Of a stretch of 19,104 nt of DNA, positions 6,892-14,100 are shown in pieces (within the stretch, counting starts at the first letter, position 1; every line of letters starts with the position of its first letter). A program made the translations under genes and the position numbers. Under the pieces are notes generated by a model, which saw nothing but the letters and a program-made list of their open reading frames with translations, made no database searches and had not been told where the DNA came from. The DNA comes from an uncultured Campylobacter sp. (lineage in GTDB: Bacteria; Campylobacterota; Campylobacteria; Campylobacterales; Campylobacteraceae). The stretch spans positions 1 to 19,104 of the forward strand of contig NZ_CALKTQ010000342.1 of the NCBI RefSeq assembly GCF_937997465.1, read 5' to 3'.

Positions 6892-7025
6892 TTTTCCTCT
6901 TTTTGTGTTTTTCGTAATTTTACAAAGAATATTTTTGCTTCAAATACTATATAGCGGGCATCGGCAAAATAACTTTTTTTAAAAATCCATAAAATTGCCG
7001 TATCAAACCACGACAAGGAGAGGCG
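6892..7025. promoter_or_regulatory. Divergent promoter region between portal and protease-capsid operons
   Basis: This 134-base AT-rich gap separates divergent operons. Leftward, TAAAAT (plus-strand ATTTTA at 6917-6922) could be a -10 box about 25 bases before the portal start. Rightward, TACTATATA (6945-6953) could be a -10 box preceded by T-rich DNA, as in Campylobacter sigma-70 promoters. The resulting leader would hold a weak hairpin, CGGCAA (6962-6967) with TTGCCG (6995-7000), whose loop contains a run of seven T followed by five A. The ribosome site AAGGAG is at 7015-7020. Box assignments are by eye. Confidence 0.45.
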
Positions 7026-7778
7026 ATGAGCAAGAGGCTAAAAAATTTAAACATCACTCATATTTCGCTTGTAAAAGCCGGAGCTAATAAAAAGAACATC
7101 ATCTATAAAAGCTCAGATGCGCAAACGAACTATGAAAAAGACGTCGTATTCGCTAAGCGAGACGACGAGAAAGGTATCGTGTACGGCATCGTCTATTCGC
7201 CGGGCGAAGTAGACACGCAGGGCGATTTTGCCGACGCGGCCGAGATCGAAAAGGCGGCATACGCGTTTATGAAGGGGCTAAACGGCGGCAACGTAGACCG
7301 AGATCACAATTTCAAGCCCGACGGCGCATACGTTGCCGAAAGCTGGATACTGCGCAAGGGCGACGCACTTTTTCCAAGCGAAAAAGAGGGAAGCTGGGCG
7401 GTAGCCATCAAGCTTGAGAGTGAGGAGCTAAAAGATGCCGTCAAAAAAGGCGAGATAGCAGGTCTTTCAATGGCCGGAACCGGAGTGCGCGAGGATATGG
7501 AAAAAAGCGAATCGAAAAACGGTATCGCCGACGCCATAACCAAAGGCTTTAATGCTCTATTTGAAAAATTTACAAACCAAAAAGGAGAAAACATGAATAA
7601 AAACGACGTCCCAAATCAAGACGCACAGATAAAAAAAGCGCTTGAAGAGGGGCTTAAAAAGATGGATGAGAGCCTAAGCGCGCTTGAGAAACGTATCGAC
7701 GAGCTCGAAAAGGTCGCAAAATCCAGCAAACAAAACGAAGACGTAACTAAAACAGACGAGATAGAGGGGGTACTATGA
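7026..7778 (+). CDS. XkdF-type prohead serine protease with C-terminal scaffold domain
   Basis: This 250-aa protein starts with ITHISLVKAGANKKNIIYKS, typical of XkdF-like phage proteases. It continues with GIVYSPGEVDTQGDF, the likely catalytic histidine H94 in VDRDHNF, and serine S148 in AGLSMAG. These enzymes mature the prohead by cutting scaffold and capsid proteins. After about residue 185 the protein changes to a lysine/glutamate-rich coiled coil (residues 200-235), typical of scaffold. AAGGAG at 7015-7020 supports the start. The stop overlaps the capsid ATG as ATGA. An in-frame ATG at codon 190 with its own ribosome site suggests that the scaffold part is also made alone (listed separately). 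Confidence 0.9.
   Translation: MSKRLKNLNITHISLVKAGANKKNIIYKSSDAQTNYEKDVVFAKRDDEKGIVYGIVYSPGEVDTQGDFADAAEIEKAAYAFMKGLNGGNVDRDHNFKPDGAYVAESWILRKGDALFPSEKEGSWAVAIKLESEELKDAVKKGEIAGLSMAGTGVREDMEKSESKNGIADAITKGFNALFEKFTNQKGENMNKNDVPNQDAQIKKALEEGLKKMDESLSALEKRIDELEKVAKSSKQNEDVTKTDEIEGVL
7593..7778 (+). CDS. Nested scaffold protein from internal in-frame start (61 aa)
   Basis: ATG 7593 is in frame with the protease gene (codon 190). It is preceded by AAGGAG (7582-7587) with a 5-base spacer, as good as the gene's own ribosome site and unusual inside a coding region. The product starts MNKNDVPNQDAQIKKALEEG and is nearly all coiled coil. Lambda makes its scaffold Nu3 from an in-frame start inside protease gene C, so this arrangement has a precedent. 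A free scaffold in excess over protease would fit head assembly. Expression from this site is inferred. Confidence 0.65.
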   Translation: MNKNDVPNQDAQIKKALEEGLKKMDESLSALEKRIDELEKVAKSSKQNEDVTKTDEIEGVL

Positions 7779-8707
7779 AAAGACTGCAAGACATCGCAAA
7801 AGCAAGGGGGAATATGAGTGCGGCGGATATGTACGCCGACGGACATTTAACCCCGGAACAATCTAGAAAAATGATCTCTACGATCGTTGCAAAAAATCAG
7901 TTTTTGCAAAAAATCACCATAGATAAGACCAAAAAGCTTCAAAAAACCTTTGATATTTGGAATCTGGCTAGCGGAATTTTGGTGCGGGTTAGTCCTGGCA
8001 ACAAACCCACAAGCGCCCAAAGAGAAAAGCTTAGCGTAAGCTCGGTAAAACTTGATAATAAAGTCGTGCAACTATGGGCTGGCATAACCCAAGACACGCT
8101 TGAAGATAACGCCGATAATCCGAAATTTGAGGCCGAAACGTTCAACGGGTTTGATGAGGCATTTTCAAACGATCTTCAAAACCTCGGCATGATAGGCGAA
8201 AAAGACGACTATGCGGGCGATGCGTTTAAAAATCTCAATAAAGGCTGGTTTACGCTTGCAAAAGAAAATTCGGACGTAGTCAAGCTGGAGCATAAAAAAG
8301 CTAGCAAAATGATCGACAAGCTTACCGCGGTTGTCAAGGCTTCAAACGAAGACGTGCTCACCCAAAGCGTGATTCTCATTTCTCAAAGCGACTATCTTGC
8401 CTACCAGCAAGAAATCGGCGGCAGAAGCGGCGGACTTTCGATACTGCTCAACTCCGGCGCGAACCATATCCTTGGCGTACCGCTTGAGGTAGCCAGTTTC
8501 GTACCTAAGGGTAAATTTTTAATGACGCCTCTAAAAAATCTCATCATGAGCGTAGGACTTGACATAAGAAGGACTCGATGGTACGACGTGGAAGAGAGCT
8601 GCCTCAAATATAAATTCGAGGTCTACAACGACTATCAGCTAGCCGTCGGTAAATGGGCCGTACTTTCCGAGGAAAACGACGCAGATAGCGACGGAGACGG
8701 CATCTAA
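7775..8707 (+). CDS. Major capsid protein, HK97 fold, P2-family-like
   Basis: This 310-aa protein lies directly after the protease/scaffold gene with an ATGA overlap, the standard capsid position. The N-terminal pattern (LTPEQSRKMISTIVAKNQFLQKITIDKTKKLQ) followed by a central domain (NSDVVKLEH to VILISQSDYLAYQQE) and a late LMTPLKNLIMSVGLDIRRTRWYDVEE segment resembles P2 gpN-type capsids, where a similar segment reads as a strand-turn-strand near the end. It is shorter than P2 gpN (357 aa). Many copies form the icosahedral shell. The C-terminal tail is very acidic (EENDADSDGDGI). Capsid identity is strong from context, and the P2-family assignment is moderate. Confidence 0.85.
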   Translation: MKRLQDIAKARGNMSAADMYADGHLTPEQSRKMISTIVAKNQFLQKITIDKTKKLQKTFDIWNLASGILVRVSPGNKPTSAQREKLSVSSVKLDNKVVQLWAGITQDTLEDNADNPKFEAETFNGFDEAFSNDLQNLGMIGEKDDYAGDAFKNLNKGWFTLAKENSDVVKLEHKKASKMIDKLTAVVKASNEDVLTQSVILISQSDYLAYQQEIGGRSGGLSILLNSGANHILGVPLEVASFVPKGKFLMTPLKNLIMSVGLDIRRTRWYDVEESCLKYKFEVYNDYQLAVGKWAVLSEENDADSDGDGI

Positions 8708-8708
8708 G

Positions 8709-9014
8709 ATGGTCTTTGACGCCGCATTTAAGGACGCTCTAACCAAAAGAGCAAAAAGCGTCCTTAAAAACCCTAACGAAGTAACGCCAGAGGCCGTAGA
8801 CGTCGTAACCAAAGAGGCGCAAGAAGAGTGTGCGGGCAAAGAGGTCAAAAGCTGGGCGGTTATGGATTTTTCGATGATCAGGCTAAAAATATACCTAAAA
8901 ATCGAGCTAAAAGAAGAGGACGTAATAATGCTAAAAAACGCACTAAACGAGATCAAGAACTCGCCGCTTTCCGGGCAAAGTAAGCCGGACGGCTTAATTT
9001 ACGAGGTCGTGTGA
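8709..9014 (+). CDS. Putative head completion/connector protein, 101 aa
   Basis: The ATG lies one base after the capsid stop, and the stop overlaps the next start as TGATG, so it is co-translated with its neighbours. The protein is mainly helical and charged: an N-terminal helix (FDAAFKDALTKRAKSVL), an EAVDVVTKEAQEE helix, then a hydrophobic segment (MIRLKIYLKIEL) and a final helix. I recognise no family with confidence. Its place between the capsid and a tail-terminator-like gene is where connector or head-completion proteins (P2 gpL, HK97 gp6 type) are normally encoded, so that role is inferred from position. Confidence 0.7.
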   Translation: MVFDAAFKDALTKRAKSVLKNPNEVTPEAVDVVTKEAQEECAGKEVKSWAVMDFSMIRLKIYLKIELKEEDVIMLKNALNEIKNSPLSGQSKPDGLIYEVV

Positions 9015-9376
9015 TGCAAAACCTAAACAAAACGGCACAAAGCCTAAAAGAGCGCTTTGACCTAATAGAGATTTGCGGGTACGAGGCAATAGATCAGGCT
9101 GGCGACTATCTCGTGTTTGACGGGCTAGAGAGCAATGATGATCTAGCCGATACGGCGATATTTAGCATTGCCGTAGCTAGACATTCTTTAAATGCGGACA
9201 AAGACGGCTTACTTGAAAAGCTCGACGAACTAAGGCTTGCGGTGTTTCAGTTTGGAGCGGCTAACGCTCCGCAAAAAATACTATCGAGCGTAAAAACGGC
9301 GTTTGTAAGCAATACTCTATATATAGCCAGAGTAGTACTCAAAATCCAAATACCGCTCGAATTAGACGAAATTTAA
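9014..9376 (+). CDS. Putative tail terminator/neck protein, 120 aa
   Basis: I chose ATG 9014 over GTG 9011 because it overlaps the previous TGA and has GAGGT at 9003-9007. The protein has an N-terminal helix (KTAQSLKERFD), strands (YLVFDGL, FSIAVAR), a helix that runs LEKLDELRLAVFQFG, and a final long strand (SNTLYIARVVLKIQIPLEL). This alpha/beta order resembles tail-terminator proteins of the lambda gpU or Mu gp37 (DUF1834) kind, which cap the tail tube. It is encoded directly before the tube gene, which fits. The family call is by pattern and position, not by a diagnostic motif. Confidence 0.65.
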   Translation: MQNLNKTAQSLKERFDLIEICGYEAIDQAGDYLVFDGLESNDDLADTAIFSIAVARHSLNADKDGLLEKLDELRLAVFQFGAANAPQKILSSVKTAFVSNTLYIARVVLKIQIPLELDEI

Positions 9377-9391
9377 AAAAAGGAGACAAAA

Positions 9392-10060
9392 ATGGCACAA
9401 GAAAAAGTGGCAAGACTTGCTGTGGCAACGGTGAGTTTCGCGCCTCAAGGCGCAAGCGAGAGCATCACGCTGGGCTACCAACAAAGCGTGAGCCTAAACA
9501 GAACCATCGAGAAAAAAGAGCTACTCTCAAATGACGAGAGCCTGGGAGAGACGGTGATGGAGCTTGAAACGAAAGCGGAGTACAACTTCAGCACCGAAAT
9601 CGGCGATATAAATATCGCAAATTTGGCGCTTTGCTTCAAAGGCGTAGTAGAGGACGTGACATACGCCGCAGCCGGCAAATTTTTCAACGAAAAAACCATC
9701 AAAGCCGACACCGAACAAATACGAATCGGCGATCCGGTGCTAAAAGATGGCAAGATCTACACCGCTACGGAAAACATGGCGGCGGGCAGCTTCACGATAG
9801 ATAAGTGTGCGCCAAAGGTTTACCCGGCAAAGTTCAAAAGAATCGCGCCGCAAAAACTCGCAAATTCACTCGGCAAAATCATCATAGAGGGCAAAAACCT
9901 AGCTACAAACAAGGCTCAAATTTTAGTCATCCCGCTAGTTAATCTCAGCTTTGAGGGCGACGTGAGCGTAAGCGGGACCGATTTTGCCAAGCTAAGCCTA
10001 AAAGGTAAAGTGCTAAAGGCTCCGGGCGAAAATCTATTTAGCTTTATGGACGGCGAGTAG
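9392..10060 (+). CDS. Major tail tube protein (siphovirus type)
   Basis: This 222-aa protein has AAGGAG eight bases before its ATG. It is rich in beta strands: VARLAVATVSFAPQ, ITLGYQQSVSLNRT, then MELETKAEYNFSTEI, INIANLALCF and a late LVIPLVNLSFEGDVSVSGTDFAKLSLKGKVL. The last pattern, with repeated polar/hydrophobic strands ending in a short GE tail, is typical of non-contractile tail tube proteins. It stands just before the tail chaperone genes, the standard tube position. No tail sheath gene precedes it, so the tail is probably non-contractile. The call rests on position and strand pattern rather than a named motif. Confidence 0.75.
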   Translation: MAQEKVARLAVATVSFAPQGASESITLGYQQSVSLNRTIEKKELLSNDESLGETVMELETKAEYNFSTEIGDINIANLALCFKGVVEDVTYAAAGKFFNEKTIKADTEQIRIGDPVLKDGKIYTATENMAAGSFTIDKCAPKVYPAKFKRIAPQKLANSLGKIIIEGKNLATNKAQILVIPLVNLSFEGDVSVSGTDFAKLSLKGKVLKAPGENLFSFMDGE

Positions 10061-10089
10061 TCGCAAAGGCAGGCTTAGTTCGCCTGCGA
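10061..10089 (+). other. Weak hairpin between tail tube and chaperone genes
   Basis: TCGCA (10061-10065) pairs with TGCGA (10085-10089), and after an AA bulge GGC pairs with GCC. The hairpin starts right after the tube stop codon. No T-run follows, so it is unlikely to be an intrinsic terminator. It might slow RNA decay or lower read-through to the chaperone genes, which usually need less product than the tube. The functional reading is inference. Confidence 0.3.
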
Positions 10090-10115
10090 AGTAAAAATAA
10101 AAAAAGGAAAAAACA

Positions 10116-10580
10116 ATGAAGACCAAATTTCCGTTTGAGATAAACATCGACGAAAACAAATTCAAACTCGAGTACAGAGAACTAAAAAAGAGCGAGGCAA
10201 GAGACCTAGTAGGAGAATTTGCCGAGCTCAAAAAGCAAATAGACGCTAGCGACGCGCTCAAAAGCGAGATAGCTTCGCTTGAAGAGAAAAAGGAGATCAA
10301 AAACGGTATAGCCTCTACCCAAAGCGGCGACAAAAAAGCCAAAACACTGCAAGAAGTGCTTGCACTGATTGAGCAGATAGACGCAAAGAGAGCGGAGCAA
10401 AAAGAGCTAGCTAGCGCCTCGATAGATCTTGATGTTATGGCAAAGAAGAGGCTTGATCTTACTCTTGGCGGAGAGGACTTGGAGAAATTTAAGGCCGAAA
10501 TCGAAGACAAAGGTCTAAGCTATCTATCGGTTATGAGCGCCATTGATACGGCTATCGAGGCAGAGCGCTCAAAAAAGTAG
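10116..10580 (+). CDS. Tail assembly chaperone, short form (lambda gpG-like role)
   Basis: This 154-aa protein follows the tube gene with AAAAGGA upstream. It begins with a short beta segment (FPFEINIDENKFKLEYRELKKSEAR), then is mostly charged helix with coiled-coil character (FAELKKQIDASDALKSEIASLEEKK; AKRAEQKELASAS). Chaperones of this class coat the tape measure protein while the tail tube grows and are absent from the finished virion. Its last codons are TCA AAA AAG TAG, which place the slippery heptamer A AAA AAG directly against the stop. A -1 slip there leads to a longer form (listed separately). The role is assigned from position between the tube and tape measure genes together with the frameshift. 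Confidence 0.82.
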   Translation: MKTKFPFEINIDENKFKLEYRELKKSEARDLVGEFAELKKQIDASDALKSEIASLEEKKEIKNGIASTQSGDKKAKTLQEVLALIEQIDAKRAEQKELASASIDLDVMAKKRLDLTLGGEDLEKFKAEIEDKGLSYLSVMSAIDTAIEAERSKK

Positions 10581-10822
10581 AGAGGCTGCTTGCCTGCGTC
10601 GAAAATAAAATGAGCCCGGACGATTTCGGGCTTGATGATTATGAAGCGCTTATGCTTCGCGGGCTTCAAACGGCAAGCATAGTAAAGCGAGACTTTAACG
10701 GCGGATATTTTGAATGCGAGGTAATCGTTTTAAAGGCTTTTTGTAAGCGCTTTAAAATAGATTTTTTGTGGATGTTTGAAATTTCAAAGGCGTTTAATAG
10801 GATTTTAAATAAGAAGGAATGA
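10116..10822 (+). CDS. Tail assembly chaperone, long form made by -1 frameshift (lambda gpGT-like)
   Basis: Reading 10116-10577 and then resuming at 10577 in the -1 frame gives a 235-aa product. The extension reads VERLLACVENKMSPDDFGLD, then a helical, aromatic-rich segment ending FNRILNKKE. The slip site is A AAA AAG at 10571-10577, the heptamer used in E. coli dnaX. GAGG at 10556-10559 lies 11 bases upstream, like the stimulatory Shine-Dalgarno element of dnaX. Weak downstream stems exist (AGGC/GCCT at 10583-10595; AGCCCG/CGGGCT at 10613-10632). The downstream reading frame has no ribosome site before its only early ATG (10610), supporting expression through frameshifting. Many phages make G/GT-type pairs this way. 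Confidence 0.8.
10571..10577 (+). promoter_or_regulatory. Programmed -1 ribosomal frameshift site A AAA AAG
   Basis: The heptamer is in the correct 0-frame phase (X XXY YYZ) and is followed directly by TAG. Slipping by -1 opens an 81-codon extension. Flanking elements are GAGG 11 bases upstream and two small hairpins downstream. Confidence 0.8.
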
Positions 10823-10838
10823 CGGGAGTAAAGATGAC

Positions 10839-11051
10839 TTATAAAGATAAATTTTTAGCTTTTTTTGCGTCGTTTAGACCCTGCTTAATGCCTAAAATCA
10901 CTCCCGCTACGCAATATACCGCGATATATGCCGCGCAAATTTTAAGAAAGCCTACAAAGCCGCTAAAATCGGTAATAATAAATAAAACAACCCCGGCTCC
11001 CGTAAGCGCTATCAAGCAACCTAGCAAAGCGTATTTTACTAAACCTAGCAT
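10839..11051 (-). CDS. Small two-helix inner-membrane protein, opposite strand; moron candidate
   Basis: This 70-aa protein is read leftward between the tail chaperones and the tape measure. It has two hydrophobic helices, residues about 7-27 (YALLGCLIALTGAGVVLFII) and 32-54 (FVGFLKICAAYIAVYCVAGVI), and a basic C-terminus (DAKKAKNLSL). AAAGGAG lies 5 bases before its ATG (plus strand 11057-11063). A TATATATAG box (plus strand 11071-11079) and a TAAAAT box lie upstream, so it seems to have its own promoter. An independent transcription unit inserted in late genes fits a moron expressed in the lysogen. Small membrane proteins of this sort often block superinfection, but no family is recognised and the role is inference. 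Confidence 0.78.
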   Translation of the reverse strand: MLGLVKYALLGCLIALTGAGVVLFIITDFSGFVGFLKICAAYIAVYCVAGVILGIKQGLNDAKKAKNLSL

Positions 11052-11056
11052 TTTAG

Positions 11057-11092
11057 CTCCTTTCGTTTTTCTATATATATTTTACCATAAAG
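11057..11092 (-). promoter_or_regulatory. Promoter-like region and ribosome site for the leftward membrane protein
   Basis: On the minus strand, TAAAAT (plus 11079-11084) and TATATATAG (plus 11071-11079) are followed by AAAGGAG (plus 11057-11063) and the ATG at 11051. Spacing from the box to the start gives a short leader. The box match is by eye, but the AT-rich patch stands out from its surroundings. Confidence 0.5.
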
Positions 11093-11101
11093 TAGCCAAC
11101 T

Positions 11102-14100
11102 ATGTCTAGAAATAACGACGTAAATATCACCATAAGCATAAACGGCGATACGCACAACCTAAGAGCGGCCAGAGAGGACGTAAACGCCCTAGGGCGCAGC
11201 CTAAATAACACCGACACTATCGCAAACGCCTTACGTAGCTCTTTTGGAAAGATAGCTGCGTCGGTAGCTAGTATAGGAGCCCTAGCCGTTGGCGTCAAAG
11301 AGCTTGCAGCCTCGGGCATCGAAGCAAACCGAAGCTTTGAAAACCTTAAAATTCAACTAACCGGCCTAATCGCCGCAAACTCCTCAAACGTAAGTATGAT
11401 GGGCAAAACCCTCGACGCTCATACCAAATGGAATATGAGCATGAAAGAGAGCGAGGGAATACTAAAAAAGCTCAACGAAACCAACGCCAAGACTAAATTT
11501 ACGCTTGAAGAGATCACCGGCGCCTTTAACATGTTTTATGCTACCTCTGCAGGTCAAGGCAGCAGAAACAAAGCCGTGCAGGCCATGGATAGCATAGCTC
11601 TAGCAGCCCAGGCAGTAGGCAAAAATCTAAGCGATCTAACTCCTATGATGGATAGCCTAGCTACGGGCACGGTGGTAGCAGCTTCCGAGATGGGCTCATT
11701 TATGAAGATAGTGGGCCTCACAAATGAAGAGTTAAAAAAGGCGAGCTCTGAGGGCAAGGTCTACGACGTAATCATAGAAAAGCTAGCCAAATATAAAGAG
11801 CTTAGCGCCGAGGCGGCTAAGGGCTACGAAGTAGCGCTCGGCTCTCTTAAAAATGAACTCACCGAGCTCACTAGGGAGCTAACTAAGCCTATGTTTGACG
11901 TACTTACTACTGGCATCGCCTCTTTTTCAAATTTCGTAAAAGAAAACAAAGCTACGATCATAGAGTGGGCGGGGTATATAACCGAGGCAGCAAAGCATTT
12001 AGGCCTGCTTGCGGGAGCATTTGTTGCAGCCAAAATAGGTACGGCGGCTTTTAACGCCGTGCTTGGTATATCAAGAGCTGCTATGGCGATTTTTTCGTCG
12101 TCCTTAACAGCTACTATTACGCTTACGTCCGCGCTTGGGACCGGTATTACGGCACTCAAAGCGGCATTTAAAGGCTTTTTACCAACCGCGGTGATATTCG
12201 GCGCGGTTGAAGCGTTTATGGCACTCAAAGACGGCATGGACGGAGCAAGGGCTAGCGGCGAGAAGCTAAACCAGATCCTAAATACGACGAGCGAAGAGCT
12301 TAGCAAACTAACTAAAAATCAGCTTGAATTTCGTCTAGTCGAGATCCGCAGAGAGCTAGACGCCACCAAAAAAGAGGCCGGCAAGCTACAAGATAAGATC
12401 GCAAACGGCTTCATTTTTATGAGCAAAGACGCCCTCGTCGAAAACAGAGCCAAGCTAGACGAACTTCAAAACAACATCCTTGATCTAGGCGCGGCCTACG
12501 GCGAGGTCGAGGACGTGCTAAACGGCAGAGGCAAAGGCGGCGCGGGCCCCGGCGAAGCAAAAACCGACTCCTTGCTGCAAAACAAAATCGACAGCCTAAG
12601 CGCGGCTTTGGATAAAGCCGGCGAAAAAGCCAAAAACGTGACTACGCTAGGACGTCTAAAAACGGAGCTTGCCGAGATCGACGGCCTCATAAAAAATTTG
12701 CAAAATCCTATAACCGATCCCGAGAAAGAAAAGCAGAGGCTCGATACGCTCGAGGCTTTGCAAGTTATGCGCGAAAAAACGGCCAAACAGATAGCCGAAT
12801 TTAACAAACAAGACGTAAAAAGCCTGGGTGACGTAAACTCCGCATATCGCGAGATCGCGCGCGTAGGTATGAGCGAATATGAGAAAAAACTCGACGACAT
12901 CAATCAAAAAGAAAGAGATTGGATCAAAAACGGCGTAAGTAGACAAGATGCGGCCGCGGCAAAGCAAAAGCTGTTTGATATATTGCAAACGGAAGAAGCA
13001 AACAAGGCTATCAAGGAGTACAAAGATTTTCTAAACGAAAAAGAGGCTGCGCAAAAAGAGTACTATGAAGCTATCGGCGAATACGAAAAAGCGTGGAGTA
13101 TAGAAAGCGCGAAGACCAAAGAAAAAATCAAAAAGCTCGAGCTAAGCGAAGAGGACGCCAAAAAATACCTCGAAATTCAAAAGAAAAAATACCTTGAGCC
13201 GTACGTCAAAAACTCAAAAGCGGCGTTTAAAGACATCAAAAACAGCTGGGCCGACACGGTCTCAAGCATGCAGAAAACCGTCGATGACGGTTTTTTCAAC
13301 TTTTTCATAGGCAAGACGAAATCGCTTAAAACAGCCCTCAAAGACATCGGTACAAACCTAATGCGCGATATGATTAGCCCATACGCGCGCGTCTTGTCGC
13401 AAGGCATTTCGGGCGGCTTTGGCGCATTGCTTGGTGGCGGCTCAAATTTGGCCTCTATCGCCTCAAATTTAGGACTAGCCAAAAACGATAGAGGCGGCTG
13501 GGACGGAACCATCGGCGGCACCACGGTTGAGCTATCAAGCACGGGGCAAATTTTAAGGGGCGCGGACGCCCTGGATAAAAGCACGACTAGCCTGCTTAGC
13601 TCGGTTTCAAATTTGCAAAGCGCATATTCGCTTCTAACTAGCGGCTATACGGGCTTTATCTCTAGCTTTACCAGCACGCCGGCGCTAAACGCGGCATCTT
13701 GGCTCTCTATGCACGGATACGCAGGACTCGGCCAAGGCGTATACGGCTTTGGCACCGGCGTAAAAGGCGCTCTAACGGCTACGCAGTTTAGTAGTGCCGG
13801 CACTGCTCCGTATATGGCAGGCTCTGCGTTTGGCGGTGCGGCTCTTGGATACGGCATAGGGTATTTGGGAGACAAGCTTTTTAAGGCAAATACATACGCT
13901 AGCACGGGCGGAGCGCTCGGAGGCGCTGCGGGCGGTCTGATAGCCGGTATGAAAGCGGGATCGTCTATGGGTCCTTGGGGCGCAGTCATAGGCGCGGTAG
14001 CGGGTGCGCTAATAGGCGGAGCGTTTGGAAAGAAAAAAGCAACCGGTAGCGGTATTTCGCTGTTGCAAGACATCACGGCGGGCGATGCGCTAAGCAACCA

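Noticed and set aside
10061..10089. Intrinsic terminator after the tail tube gene
   Set aside because: The stem is short and bulged and is followed by an A-rich, not T-rich, sequence; kept only as a weak hairpin.
10034..10510. 158-aa Ser/Leu-rich leftward frame opposite the tail chaperone
   Set aside because: Low-complexity antisense of a Lys/Glu-rich helical protein; the plus-strand frame has the ribosome site and the frameshift signal.
10610..10822. Independent 70-aa gene starting at ATG 10610
   Set aside because: No ribosome site lies at a suitable distance, and the same frame is reached by a -1 slip at an ideal heptamer, so it is better read as the frameshift extension.
10834..11109. 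Rightward reading frame (MTYKDKFLAFFASFRPC...) covering the same DNA as the leftward membrane protein gene
   Set aside because: It has GGGAG before its ATG, but the product is Pro/Thr/Lys-rich with no sensible fold, as expected from the antisense of hydrophobic codons. It also runs into the tape measure start. The leftward frame has better codon use, a membrane-protein pattern and a perfect ribosome site.
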